A DNA stretch of 64,000 nucleotides from Bacillus cereus group sp. RP43 (GTDB lineage: Bacteria > Bacillota > Bacilli > Bacillales > Bacillaceae_G). The translations under genes and the position numbers were made by a program. The notes beneath the pieces were generated by a model. That model ran no database searches and had not been told where the DNA came from. It saw only the letters and a list, made by a program, of their open reading frames with translations. Shown piece after piece: positions 26,025 to 35,500 of this stretch (position 1 is its first letter; each line of letters begins with the position of its first letter). The stretch spans positions 1,736,001 to 1,800,000 of the forward strand of contig NZ_JARVHQ010000001.1 of assembly GCF_040459645.1 (NCBI RefSeq). Direction: 5' to 3'.

Positions 26025-26192
26025 ATGTACTTTAGAAAAATAAATTTAAGATTCGCATATAGAGATGTTCTTTATAAAGAATTTTTTAAAGAGATACGAT
26101 GTGGTGATGTCTCCTTACCGCTATCAATGGAGGCACTCGATTATGCTGTGGGTTGTGAAAACAACCTTAGATGCGAGTCATCAAAAGTGTAA
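26025..26192 (+). CDS. Uncertain small ORF in the eps leader, 55 aa
   Basis: An open frame of 55 codons (MYFRKINLRFAYRDVLYKEF...CESSKV) starts 9 bp after the kinase gene. It has no clear ribosome-binding site, and I recognise no family. It may be a decayed remnant of a gene once lying between the kinase and the dehydratase. Confidence 0.22.
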   Translation: MYFRKINLRFAYRDVLYKEFFKEIRCGDVSLPLSMEALDYAVGCENNLRCESSKV

Positions 26193-26222
26193 TGTGAGGG
26201 AGGGTTAGATGCCCATGTTTTA

Positions 26223-26276
26223 TTAAAGTTTCTAACTATGTACTTTTAATAAAGAGGACATAGTTAGAAACTTTAA
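26223..26276. repeat. Perfect 19-bp inverted repeat in the eps leader
   Basis: TTAAAGTTTCTAACTATGT (26223-26241) and its exact reverse complement (26258-26276) flank a 16-base loop. There is no T run after it, so it is not a standard terminator. It lies 45 bp before the EpsC-type gene and may be an RNA element or protein site. The remainder of 26193-26320 holds only the AAAGGAGGAAG ribosome-binding site. Confidence 0.8.
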
Positions 26277-26320
26277 ATTTGAAAGAGTTAAGTATGGAAT
26301 TGATTAAAGGAGGAAGTTAC

Positions 26321-28147
26321 ATGACGTATCGACGGAGGATATCGTTATTGCTTTTAATGGATTCACTGATTGTGTTAAGTGCTATTTTTTTTAGTTATTT
26401 CTTTGTAAATGCTAGCTTTAGTGTTATCACTTTATCATCAGTTATTAGCTCTATCACTTTATTAGTCAGTCATCATTTGTTTGCTTTAATGTATAAGATG
26501 TATAACAAATCTTGGGAATATGCAAGTATAGGAGAATTACTCATTATATGTAAAGTTGTTACATTTTCTATAATTGCTACAGCAGTTGTGCAGCAACTAA
26601 TCATGCCAAAAATGTATTTTCGGCTGTTAGTTGTAACTTGGATGATTCATATTTTATTAATTGGTGGTTCGCGTTTTATATGGAGAATGTATAGAGATGC
26701 TTATTATGTAAAAAAGGGTGATAAAAAAAGAACCTTAATTGTTGGTGCTGGTTCAGCAGGGACAATGGTTGCAAGACAGTTGTTAAAGAATAGTGCTGCC
26801 GAATTAATGCCAGTCGCATTTATTGATGATAATGTAAAAAAACATAATCTTGATATTTGGGGGATTCCAGTAATTGGCGGTGTCAATCAAATTGAAACTG
26901 CTATAAAAAAACTGAATGTTGAAACTATTATTCTGGCAATTCCTTCACTAAGCAAAGGGAATCGAAATATTATTTTAAAAGAATGTTTGAAAACACAGGT
27001 GAAAACTCAAATTCTTCCGATGTTAGAAGACTTAGTAACAGGTAAAGTTTCGGTGAATGAATTCAGGGATGTTCAGGTGGAAGATTTATTAGGGCGTGAT
27101 CCTGTGGAACTTAATATGGATATTATTTCAGATTATATAACTGACAAAGTCATTTTGGTTACTGGTGCAGGAGGTTCAATTGGTTCGGAAATTTGTAGAC
27201 AAGTTGCGAAATTTAAGCCGAAAAAATTAATTTTATTAGGGCATGGAGAAAACAGTATTTATTCTATAGAAATGGAATTAAACGAAAAATATAGAGAGAT
27301 GAAAGGCGTATTTATTCCTGAAATCGCAGATATACAAGATGATAAGAAGATGCATTTAATTATGAGTAAACATCTTCCAAATGTCGTATATCATGCAGCT
27401 GCACATAAACATGTACCACTAATGGAGAATAACCCTGAAGAGGCTGTTAAAAATAATTTGATTGGAACTATGAATGTAGCAGAGGCAGCGAGAGCAACTG
27501 GAGTAGGAACGTTTGTTATGATTTCATCTGATAAAGCGGTGAACCCGACGAGTGTTATGGGAGCAACAAAGAAACTAGCTGAGATGGTCATTCAGCACAA
27601 AGATAAAATAAGTCATACAAAGTTTGTTACTGTACGGTTTGGGAATGTCTTAGGAAGTAGAGGCAGTGTTATTCCTTTGTTTAAGAAGCAAATACAAAAC
27701 GGTGGACCAGTTACAGTTACTCATCCAGATATGATTAGGTATTTTATGACAATTCCAGAGGCATCTAGACTTGTAGTGCAAGCTGGTGCGTTAGCTGAAG
27801 GTGGGGAGATTTTTGTGCTGGACATGGGAGAACCAGTAAAAATAGTCGATCTCGCTAAAAATCTCATTCGATTATCCGGAAATTCCGTGGATGAAATAGG
27901 AATAGAATTTACTGGTATACGCCCAGGAGAGAAACTTTTTGAAGAATTACTAAAAGAAGATGAAATGAATGAGAAGCAAGTTCACCCAAGAATTTATGTA
28001 GGACAAGAAATGAATGTTCGAATAGAAGAAATAGAAGAGTTTGTTTCAAATTATACAGATTTAAATGAAGTAGCTTTAAGAAAGCGATTGTTAAATTTAG
28101 TGAATCAGCGTAAAACTTTAAAACTATTAATACCAGTATCAGGTTAA
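26321..28147 (+). CDS. epsC: EpsC/PglF-type membrane UDP-sugar 4,6-dehydratase
   Basis: A 608-residue protein. Four N-terminal membrane helices (about 1-115) precede a first Rossmann-like domain (LIVGAGSAGTMVARQLL, about 140) and a second, catalytic SDR domain (VLVTGAGGSIGSEICRQ, about 280). The active-site region SSDKAVNPTSVMGATKK has Met in place of the SDR Tyr, as in the long dehydratases PglF, FlmA-like and CapD. The expected reaction converts UDP-GlcNAc to the 4-keto-6-deoxy sugar, the first step to bacillosamine. ATG 26321 has AAAGGAGGAAG; an upstream TTG at 26279 is less likely. Confidence 0.9.
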   Translation: MTYRRRISLLLLMDSLIVLSAIFFSYFFVNASFSVITLSSVISSITLLVSHHLFALMYKMYNKSWEYASIGELLIICKVVTFSIIATAVVQQLIMPKMYFRLLVVTWMIHILLIGGSRFIWRMYRDAYYVKKGDKKRTLIVGAGSAGTMVARQLLKNSAAELMPVAFIDDNVKKHNLDIWGIPVIGGVNQIETAIKKLNVETIILAIPSLSKGNRNIILKECLKTQVKTQILPMLEDLVTGKVSVNEFRDVQVEDLLGRDPVELNMDIISDYITDKVILVTGAGGSIGSEICRQVAKFKPKKLILLGHGENSIYSIEMELNEKYREMKGVFIPEIADIQDDKKMHLIMSKHLPNVVYHAAAHKHVPLMENNPEEAVKNNLIGTMNVAEAARATGVGTFVMISSDKAVNPTSVMGATKKLAEMVIQHKDKISHTKFVTVRFGNVLGSRGSVIPLFKKQIQNGGPVTVTHPDMIRYFMTIPEASRLVVQAGALAEGGEIFVLDMGEPVKIVDLAKNLIRLSGNSVDEIGIEFTGIRPGEKLFEELLKEDEMNEKQVHPRIYVGQEMNVRIEEIEEFVSNYTDLNEVALRKRLLNLVNQRKTLKLLIPVSG

Positions 28148-28180
28148 TAGCAAAAATTTATAATAAGACGGGTGCGTGGG

Positions 28181-29338
28181 ATGGTGTCTAAAAAAGTTCT
28201 GTTTTGTGCAACTGTGGATTATCATTTTAAAGCTTTTCATTTACCATATTTGAAATGGTTTGTAGACCAAGGATGGGAAGTACATGTTGCAGCGAATGGG
28301 AATATACATCTTCCGTACGTAACTCAAAAATATAATATTCCTATTCAAAGATCACCTCTTAGCATACAAAACCTCCACGCATATAAAAAACTAAAATCAA
28401 TTATTCATCAAAATAAATATAATATCATTCATTGTCATACGCCTATGGGAGGAGTAATTGCTCGTTTAGCTGCTCGAAAAGCCAGGCAGCAAGGAACGAA
28501 AGTCGTATATACAGCACATGGATTTCATTTTTGTAAAGGATCACCATTCATAAATTGGCTTCTATACTATCCGATTGAAAGAAGTTTAGCTACTACTACG
28601 GATTGTCTCATAACAATTAATCAAGAAGATTACAATTTAGCCGTAAGACATCGGTTTCAGGTGAAAAATATTAAACTTGTTCATGGTGTAGGATTAGATA
28701 TAGAACGATATGTTCCTGTTACTGAAAGTGAAAAAGAGCAATTAAGGCTTAAAAATGGTTATAAGACAAAAGATTTTTTAATGTTTTATGCTGCTGAATT
28801 TAATAAGAATAAAAATCAAAGCTTTTTAATCCATGTATTAGCACAATTGAAAAATGAAATGCCACATGCGAAGCTTTTGCTGGCTGGAGAAGGTCCTTTA
28901 ATAGAAGAGTGTAAAAAAATAGCTACTCAACTAGAAGTGACTAACATGGTTCATTTTCTCGGTTACAGAAATGATATAGCTTCCTTACTACAAATGTGTG
29001 ACCTTGCAGTTGCATCCAGTTACAGGGAGGGTTTGCCAGTTAATATTATGGAAGCCATGGCTTGTGGACTTCCGGTTGTAGCTACTGATAACCGGGGACA
29101 TAGGGAATTGATTATTAATAATAAGAATGGTTGGATTGTAGATCGTGATGATATAAACGCAATGGCTGACAGGATAAAGGGTATTTCTATAAATCCTAAA
29201 GTATTAGCTCAGATGGGGCAGTATGGATGTACTATTATTAAAAATCAATATTCAGTAAATGAAGTGTTAAAAGAGAAACAAGAAATTTATACAACATTCA
29301 TGGGTGAAATGGAGGAGTTAAGGTGGGTACTCCATTAA
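28181..29338 (+). CDS. epsD: GT4 glycosyltransferase, EpsD-like
   Basis: A 385-residue family 4 glycosyltransferase. The N-terminal acceptor domain begins VSKKVLFCATVDYHFKAFHL; the C-terminal donor domain has AGEGPLIEECK and the E-x7-E motif region (SYREGLPVNIMEAMACGLP). It adds one sugar to the lipid-linked repeat unit at the inner face of the membrane. ATG 28181 is preferred because the product then starts as I recall EpsD starting; a GTG at 28172 is possible and neither has a strong ribosome-binding site. It overlaps the next gene by 16 bp. Confidence 0.86.
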   Translation: MVSKKVLFCATVDYHFKAFHLPYLKWFVDQGWEVHVAANGNIHLPYVTQKYNIPIQRSPLSIQNLHAYKKLKSIIHQNKYNIIHCHTPMGGVIARLAARKARQQGTKVVYTAHGFHFCKGSPFINWLLYYPIERSLATTTDCLITINQEDYNLAVRHRFQVKNIKLVHGVGLDIERYVPVTESEKEQLRLKNGYKTKDFLMFYAAEFNKNKNQSFLIHVLAQLKNEMPHAKLLLAGEGPLIEECKKIATQLEVTNMVHFLGYRNDIASLLQMCDLAVASSYREGLPVNIMEAMACGLPVVATDNRGHRELIINNKNGWIVDRDDINAMADRIKGISINPKVLAQMGQYGCTIIKNQYSVNEVLKEKQEIYTTFMGEMEELRWVLH

Positions 29339-30432
29339 GAGTATTACACGTAGTCGTAAATATGAATAGAGGCGGCGCCGAAACGCTAATTATGAATTTA
29401 TATCGCAATATAGATCGTTCCAAAGTTCAATTTGATTTTTTAACATGTAAAGAAGGAGTGTTTGATGAAGAAATAGTAAAGTTAGGCGGGGAAATTCATA
29501 GAATTCCATATGTTACAGATGTTGGTCATAGGGGCTATATAAAGGCGCTAGATAACTTCTTTAGTACCCATACGCAATATAAAATCGTTCATTCACATAT
29601 GGATAAAATGAGCGGATTTGTACTTCGTTCAGCTAAAAAAGCAAGGGTGCCAGTTAGGATTGCGCATAGTCATAATACTAGTAGTGAGGGTGGTACTGCT
29701 GCAAAAATCTATAAATGGTATGCGGGAAAATCAATAGCCATATGTGCAACACATTTGTTAGCATGTTCAAATGCTGCTGCCAGATGGCTATTTGCGGATA
29801 AAGCCGATGTAGCTAGAATCTTAAAAAATGGAATTGATTGTGATAGATTTTTGTTCTGTCCAGAAATACGAAAACAAGTAAGAGAAGAATTACAAATTGA
29901 GAAAGACGCTCTTGTTATAGGTCATGTTGGAAGATTTGCTCATCAAAAAAATCATGCTTACCTTATAGAATTATTCGCGCGGTTAACTCAATTTAAGCCA
30001 GATTCAATTCTTTTATTAGCTGGCGAAGGGCCGCTTCGCGTGGGAATTGAAAATAAAGTAAGGGAATTGAATATGGAGAAGCATATAAGGTTTCTTGGGA
30101 TACGAGACGATATAGAAAGGATACTTCAAGCATTTGATGTATTTGTTTTTCCATCCATACATGAGGGATTGCCACTCACTCTCATAGAGGCGCAAGGAGT
30201 TGGTTTACCTTGTATTATATCTGATACTATTACGAAAGAAGTGGATCTGGGAATGAATTTAGTTGAACATGTTTCTCTAACAGATAAATTTGCTTGGATA
30301 GAAAAAATGAAAAATATAGAAACTAGTAATTTTTCGAGGAAAACACCAACTCAAGTAGTATTCGAAAAAGGATACGATATAAAACATACGGCTGAATTAA
30401 CTCAAGACTATTATTCTGTACTTTTGAGGTGA
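29323..30432 (+). CDS. epsF: GT4 glycosyltransferase, EpsF-like
   Basis: A 369-residue retaining glycosyltransferase. It opens LRVLHVVVNMNRGGAETLIM, the GGAE motif typical of EpsF and related enzymes, and carries VGRFAHQKNH, AGEGPLRVGIE and FPSIHEGLPLTLIEAQ in the donor domain. The GTG start lies inside the end of the preceding gene with GGAGGAGTTAAG upstream. Acceptor and donor sugars are unknown. Confidence 0.86.
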   Translation: MGTPLRVLHVVVNMNRGGAETLIMNLYRNIDRSKVQFDFLTCKEGVFDEEIVKLGGEIHRIPYVTDVGHRGYIKALDNFFSTHTQYKIVHSHMDKMSGFVLRSAKKARVPVRIAHSHNTSSEGGTAAKIYKWYAGKSIAICATHLLACSNAAARWLFADKADVARILKNGIDCDRFLFCPEIRKQVREELQIEKDALVIGHVGRFAHQKNHAYLIELFARLTQFKPDSILLLAGEGPLRVGIENKVRELNMEKHIRFLGIRDDIERILQAFDVFVFPSIHEGLPLTLIEAQGVGLPCIISDTITKEVDLGMNLVEHVSLTDKFAWIEKMKNIETSNFSRKTPTQVVFEKGYDIKHTAELTQDYYSVLLR

Positions 30433-30437
30433 GTAAT

Positions 30438-31340
30438 TTGAAGAATTTAACGATTTTCACCCCTACCTATAATAGAGCATATTGTCTTGCAAATTGTTAT
30501 GAGAGTTTAAAACGTCAAACATGTAAGGATTTTGTATGGTTAATAATAGATGATGGATCTAGTGATAACACAAAAGAATTGGTGGATAGCTGGATTGCTG
30601 AAAAATATATCAAAATTAAGTATCATTGGCAACAAAATCAAGGGATGCATGGTGCTCATAATACAGCATATGAAATGATTGATACGGAGTTAAATGTTTG
30701 TATTGATTCTGATGATTATATGCCCGATGAAGCTGTAGAAAAAATCCTTTCTTTTTGGAGTATCTATGGGAATGAAGAAGTTAGCGGGATAATTGGATTG
30801 GATTTGTATACAAATGGACAAATAATTGGTTCAAAGTTACCAGAGAACCTTAAACACTCCACGCTTTTTGATCTTTACAACAAACATGGTGTCACAGGTG
30901 ATAAAAAATTGGTCTATCGCACAGAATTGACTAAGAAATATCCATACCCAATTTTTAAAAATGAAAAATATGTAGGGTTAGCATACAAATATTACATGTT
31001 AGATCAACAGTATGAGATGTTACTAATGAACGAAGCGCTTTGTTATGTGGAATACATGGCTGATGGATCGTCAATGAATATGCTAAACCAATATCGTAGA
31101 AACCCAAAAGGTTTTGCTTTTTATCGCAAGGAACTTATGAAATTACCATTTACTAATCGACTATTTAAGTATAGGCAAGCTATACATTATGTATCTAGTA
31201 GTTTCATATCGAGAAATAGAAGGTTTATACAAGAATCGCCATGTAAAGGACTGACACTTTGCGCACTACCATTTGGGGCTATTCTTTATATTTACATTAC
31301 GATGAAAATAAAAATAAACAGTAAACATATAGGGGTTTAA
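30438..31340 (+). CDS. GT2 glycosyltransferase
   Basis: A 300-residue GT-A enzyme. The N-terminus KNLTIFTPTYNRAYCLANCY and IIDDGSSDNT bind the nucleotide sugar; CIDSDDYMPDEA holds the metal-binding DxD-like motif. A hydrophobic segment near the end (LTLCALPFGAILYIYITM) may anchor it to the membrane. The TTG at 30438 has AGGTGAG five bases upstream; a GTG at 30429 would lie inside that site. It follows the EpsF-like gene with almost no gap. Confidence 0.85.
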   Translation: MKNLTIFTPTYNRAYCLANCYESLKRQTCKDFVWLIIDDGSSDNTKELVDSWIAEKYIKIKYHWQQNQGMHGAHNTAYEMIDTELNVCIDSDDYMPDEAVEKILSFWSIYGNEEVSGIIGLDLYTNGQIIGSKLPENLKHSTLFDLYNKHGVTGDKKLVYRTELTKKYPYPIFKNEKYVGLAYKYYMLDQQYEMLLMNEALCYVEYMADGSSMNMLNQYRRNPKGFAFYRKELMKLPFTNRLFKYRQAIHYVSSSFISRNRRFIQESPCKGLTLCALPFGAILYIYITMKIKINSKHIGV

Positions 31341-31367
31341 TTAGTAATTAAATGAGAGGAAATAACA

Positions 31368-32429
31368 ATGACTATACTTTGGATGAATCTTGCTATAGTA
31401 TTCATACTCGCATTTTTTGCAAGGTATTTTGCTATACCTGTAACTAATGATTTTACATTGATAAAGCCAAATAGATTATTGGTTTTAATGGCGGCTCTAT
31501 CACTTGTATTGGTAGCGGGACTTCGGAATAATATTGGGGATACTTATTTTTATATGCATGCATATAATGTTACTGAATTTAATTGGGAATATATCCAAAA
31601 TAATAAGGACATGGGATTCAATATTTTTCAAATGATTTTAAAGGGATACATTAATGACCCTCAAGTTATGGTTTTTATTACAGCACTAATAACAAATTTA
31701 TTAATTGTAGTTACTTTATATAAATATTCAAGATTAATTGAGATAAGCCTCTATGTATACATAACATCTGGAATGTATTTAGTCTCTATGAATGGAATAA
31801 GGCAGTATTTGGCTGCAGCTATTGTTTTTGCAGCAACAAAATATATTTTTGATGGTAACTGGAAAATGTATGTGTTAATTGTACTCTTTGCTTCAACTTT
31901 TCATCAAAGTGCACTAGTGCTTATTCCTGTTTATTTTTTAATAAGAAGGAGAGCGTGGTCAGGGATAACATTTTTGCTTCTTTTTTTAGCAGTACTTATA
32001 GTTATAGGATTCAATCAATTTACAGAGGTTTTATTTAAAGCAATAGAAGACACTCAATATAGTCAATATAAAGAATTTCATGAAGGTGGAGCTAATATAT
32101 TGAGGGTTGTTGTGGATTCGACACCGCTTATTCTGGCGTATATTGGTAGGGATAGACTGAGAGAGATTTTTCCTAAATGTGATGTTATCGTAAATATGGC
32201 TTTACTTGGCACGGTATTTATGTTTATTTCAACACAAAATTGGATTTTTGCAAGATTTTCTATTTATTTCGGATTATATCAACTGATATTAATTGCATGG
32301 GTAATAAAGTTATTTACAAAAAAGGATCGAAAATTAATTTATTATAGCATCTTGTTATGCTATTTTATTTATTTTGTTTATGAACATATTATTACTTTGG
32401 GAGTTATTTATAAGAGTAGTTATTTTTGA
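31368..32429 (+). CDS. epsG: EpsG-family membrane polymerase (Wzy role)
   Basis: A 353-residue integral membrane protein with about ten hydrophobic helices and a cytoplasmic-looking Lys-rich loop near the end. The EpsG family is thought to polymerise repeat units outside the membrane (Wzy role). The segments RPNRLLVL-like (KPNRLLVL), AGLRNNIGDTYFYMHAY and MNGIRQYLAAAIVFAA match the family pattern as I recall it. It is the only polymerase candidate in the locus. The ribosome-binding site is ATGAGAGG. Confidence 0.84.
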   Translation: MTILWMNLAIVFILAFFARYFAIPVTNDFTLIKPNRLLVLMAALSLVLVAGLRNNIGDTYFYMHAYNVTEFNWEYIQNNKDMGFNIFQMILKGYINDPQVMVFITALITNLLIVVTLYKYSRLIEISLYVYITSGMYLVSMNGIRQYLAAAIVFAATKYIFDGNWKMYVLIVLFASTFHQSALVLIPVYFLIRRRAWSGITFLLLFLAVLIVIGFNQFTEVLFKAIEDTQYSQYKEFHEGGANILRVVVDSTPLILAYIGRDRLREIFPKCDVIVNMALLGTVFMFISTQNWIFARFSIYFGLYQLILIAWVIKLFTKKDRKLIYYSILLCYFIYFVYEHIITLGVIYKSSYF

Positions 32430-32469
32430 GCTAATGTTAGAAGGGGATTAAGTGAGTGGAGGGAGTAAT

Positions 32470-33210
32470 TTGGAAAATATACGGGAGAAGATTCCTCGTA
32501 AAATACATTATTGCTGGTTTGGAGGAAAAGAAAAGCCCAGTATGGTAGAAAAATGTATAAATAGCTGGAAGAAGCATTTACCGGAGTTTGAGATAATAGA
32601 GTGGAATGAAAAAAATTTCGATATTAATTGTAATATATATACTAGGGAAGCCTATGAAAAGGGGAAATATGCATTTGTAAGTGATTATGTAAGAGTTCAT
32701 GTGTTGTATTACTATGGTGGAATTTATTTAGATACTGATGTCGAAGTTTTTAAATCTTTTGATGATTTATTACATCACCATTCTTTTTGGGGATTCGAAC
32801 AAGAAAATTATATAGCTACTAGTACGATAGGTGCAAGAAAAGGAAATCAGCTTATTAAAGTGTTTTTGGATTCTTATGCAGATAAAAAGTTTATAAAACA
32901 AGATGGAACTTATAATGATTTGACAAATGTAGCAATTGTAACAGAAATTCTACAGAATTTAGAATTAAAGCTAAATGGAGAATATCAAGAAATAAAAGGG
33001 GCAGGAGTTTTTTATCCTCAAACATATTTTTCTCCATATGATTATATTAATTGTAGAAAATTTATTACTAAAGATACGTATGCAATGCATTATTTTTATA
33101 AAAGTTGGTTGCCGCTGAATGTAAGAGTGAAGGTGAATTTAAAAGTTATTTTGTCTAAAATAATTGGTGGAGACAATATTTCGAAAGTAAGGAAAGTCTT
33201 TTCTAAATAA
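32470..33210 (+). CDS. GT32-type glycosyltransferase (Gly_transf_sug, DXD)
   Basis: A 246-residue capsular-type transferase. IPRKIHYCWFGGKEKP at the start and YAFVSDYVRVHVLYYYGGIY followed by LDTDVEV (the DXD metal site) are the marks of this family, which transfers hexoses or hexosamines. TTG 32470 follows GGAGGGAGTAAT; the frame is open from GTG 32452, but that codon lies before the site. Base composition is clearly AT-richer than in the core genes. Confidence 0.85.
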   Translation: MENIREKIPRKIHYCWFGGKEKPSMVEKCINSWKKHLPEFEIIEWNEKNFDINCNIYTREAYEKGKYAFVSDYVRVHVLYYYGGIYLDTDVEVFKSFDDLLHHHSFWGFEQENYIATSTIGARKGNQLIKVFLDSYADKKFIKQDGTYNDLTNVAIVTEILQNLELKLNGEYQEIKGAGVFYPQTYFSPYDYINCRKFITKDTYAMHYFYKSWLPLNVRVKVNLKVILSKIIGGDNISKVRKVFSK

Positions 33211-33223
33211 TGGAGGGCTAATT

Positions 33224-34177
33224 ATGAATTTAAATGTTGTGTATTCAAGTGATGATAATTATGCGCAGCATGTAGGGGTATCGTTGCTATCGCTGTTGCA
33301 AAATAATCAGCATTTTAATAACATTAATATTTTTCTTATTGAAAATAATCTTTCATCATATAATAAAAAAAAATTAAACACAGTTTGTAAAAAATATAAC
33401 AAAACTATTCAATACATAAATTTTAATGTTTTGTTAGATAGATTAAAACTTAATATTGATGATTCAATTGCAATAAATTCGTATGCTAGATTATTTTTAG
33501 CAAGTATCATTCAAGAAGAGGTGGATAAAATTATCTATCTAGACTGTGATTCAATAATCAATAGTAGTTTAAGTGATTTATGGAATATTGATATTACGGA
33601 ATGTTTTGTGGCAGGTGTTTGTGATACGGTTAGTAATCAAACTAAATTAAGAATAGATATGGATAAAAGTGATGGATATATAAACGCTGGTATGCTCTTA
33701 ATAAACCTTAAGAAGTGGAGAGAAGAAAATATTGAACAAAAATTTATGGAATTCATAAAGAAGAAAAATGGTAACGTATTCCATCATGATCAAGGAACTA
33801 TTAATGGTGTGTTAAAAGATAAGGTTTTATATCTTCATCCAAAGTTTAATGCAATGACTCCTTTTTTCACTATGAGTAGGAAAGAAATTATGAGTTATTA
33901 TGAGCTAGAGAATTATTATAACGAGAATGAAATAGATGAAGCAGTAAAAAACCCTGTATTTATTCATTATACTCCTGCATTTGTAAATAGACCTTGGATA
34001 GAAGGGTGTAAACATCCATTAACATCGTTGTATAAGAGCTATTTAGATATGACTCCTTGGAAGGGTACTGATTTATGGAAAGATAGAAGGGGGAAAGTGG
34101 AAAAGGCTATTGCTTTATTATATACTAGATTGCCATTTCGTATTGCACATCATATAAGAAATTTAATTTTTAAGTAG
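33224..34177 (+). CDS. GT8-family glycosyltransferase
   Basis: A 317-residue retaining transferase of the glycogenin/LgtC type. VVYSSDDNYAQHVGVSLLSL opens the GT-A fold; IIYLDCDSIINSSLSDLW carries the DxD site; YINAGMLLINLKKWR and HHDQGTINGVL are also family hallmarks. The C-terminal part has the HYTP segment, ending in a basic amphipathic stretch. It lies 13 bp after the GT32 gene with TGGAGGGC upstream. Confidence 0.88.
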   Translation: MNLNVVYSSDDNYAQHVGVSLLSLLQNNQHFNNINIFLIENNLSSYNKKKLNTVCKKYNKTIQYINFNVLLDRLKLNIDDSIAINSYARLFLASIIQEEVDKIIYLDCDSIINSSLSDLWNIDITECFVAGVCDTVSNQTKLRIDMDKSDGYINAGMLLINLKKWREENIEQKFMEFIKKKNGNVFHHDQGTINGVLKDKVLYLHPKFNAMTPFFTMSRKEIMSYYELENYYNENEIDEAVKNPVFIHYTPAFVNRPWIEGCKHPLTSLYKSYLDMTPWKGTDLWKDRRGKVEKAIALLYTRLPFRIAHHIRNLIFK

Positions 34178-34203
34178 ATATTGATTTGGGGTAGGGGATG
34201 TAA

Positions 34204-35403
34204 GTGCGAAAAAAAATATTAATAAGTATGTATTCATTAAATATAGGTGGTGTAGAAAGAAGTTTAATAGGATTGTTAGAAACATTTAACTATAAAAAAT
34301 ATGATATTGATTTATTTTTATATAGGCAAGAAGGGGATTTTATTAATTTTATTCCTAAAGAAGTCAATATATTACCAGTAATAAAACAGTATACAACGTT
34401 TGAAAGACCTATAAAAAATATCATTAAAGAAGGTCATATGTATTTAGGAGCTATGAGGATTCTTGCTAAATTAAAGGCGAAAATTAAGAATAAGGGGCAG
34501 AATATAGAGCAAGGGACATACAAGCAGATGCAATATACATGGCGCTATTCACTTCCAATATTACCTAAATTGAAAAAAGAGTATGATGTAGCGATAAGTT
34601 TTTTGGGTCCACATGATTTTATTCTTGAAAAAGTAAATGCGGATATAAAAATAGGCTGGAATCATACAGACTATTTTACAGTAGTGAACCCAGATAAGCC
34701 ATTAGATGAAAAAATGTGGAATAAGCTCAATTACATTGTTAATGTATCTAAGGAATGTCAAGAATCTTTTTTGAAGGTATTTCCTACTCTTAAGCAAAAA
34801 GCGATTGTTATTGAAAATATTTTATCTCCCAACTTTGTAATAAATCAATCAAAAAAAAGTGTAGAGAATGAGATGGATGGTGCTGGAGTTATAAAGATTT
34901 GTTCGGTAGGGCGATTAAGCAATGCGAAAGGTTTTGATCAGGCGGTGTTAGCTTGTAAAAAATTGGTTGAATTAGGTTATGATGTGAAGTGGTATGTTGT
35001 AGGGTATGGGGGAGAGGAAACACATATAAAACAATTAATAATAGAGAACGAGATGGCTGAAAGATTTGTATTGCTAGGTAAAAAAATCAATCCATATCCG
35101 TATATTTTAAGTTGTGACATTTATTGTCAACCATCGCGATACGAAGGGAAAGCCGTGACAGTGAGAGAAGCACAAATTCTAGGGAAAGCGGTAGTAATAA
35201 CAAATTTCCCTACAGCAAAAGGGCAGCTTTGTCATAGTTTTGATGGATGGATAACTCCAATGGGAGTAGAAGGAATAGTCGAGGGAATAAAAACGTTAAT
35301 TGAGGATACGGAATTAAAAACGAGGTTAATTAGTAATACGATGCAGGCAGACTATGGAAATATTAGTGAAATTGAAAAATTATATAAAATTTTTAATCAA
35401 TAA
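34204..35403 (+). CDS. GT4 glycosyltransferase (first of three paralogues)
   Basis: A 399-residue transferase starting RKKILISMYSLNIGGVERSL. The donor domain has CSVGRLSNAKGFDQAV and PYILSCDIYCQPSRYEGKAV. It is closely related in plan to the genes at 36535 and 38854, which share the IGG(V/A/T)E(R/K) opening, the insert after residue 60 and the CDIY(C/V)Q(P/T)S block. The GTG start lies after GTAGGGGATG. Sugar specificity is unknown. Confidence 0.84.
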   Translation: MRKKILISMYSLNIGGVERSLIGLLETFNYKKYDIDLFLYRQEGDFINFIPKEVNILPVIKQYTTFERPIKNIIKEGHMYLGAMRILAKLKAKIKNKGQNIEQGTYKQMQYTWRYSLPILPKLKKEYDVAISFLGPHDFILEKVNADIKIGWNHTDYFTVVNPDKPLDEKMWNKLNYIVNVSKECQESFLKVFPTLKQKAIVIENILSPNFVINQSKKSVENEMDGAGVIKICSVGRLSNAKGFDQAVLACKKLVELGYDVKWYVVGYGGEETHIKQLIIENEMAERFVLLGKKINPYPYILSCDIYCQPSRYEGKAVTVREAQILGKAVVITNFPTAKGQLCHSFDGWITPMGVEGIVEGIKTLIEDTELKTRLISNTMQADYGNISEIEKLYKIFNQ

Positions 35404-35500
35404 AATAAATAGTTATAAGTGGAATAAAAGAGTCTGGTTATGTGGTGTAAACCTGTGAGAGATTACATAGATTAAGCTAATTCAGAAGGGAGAGGAGGAT

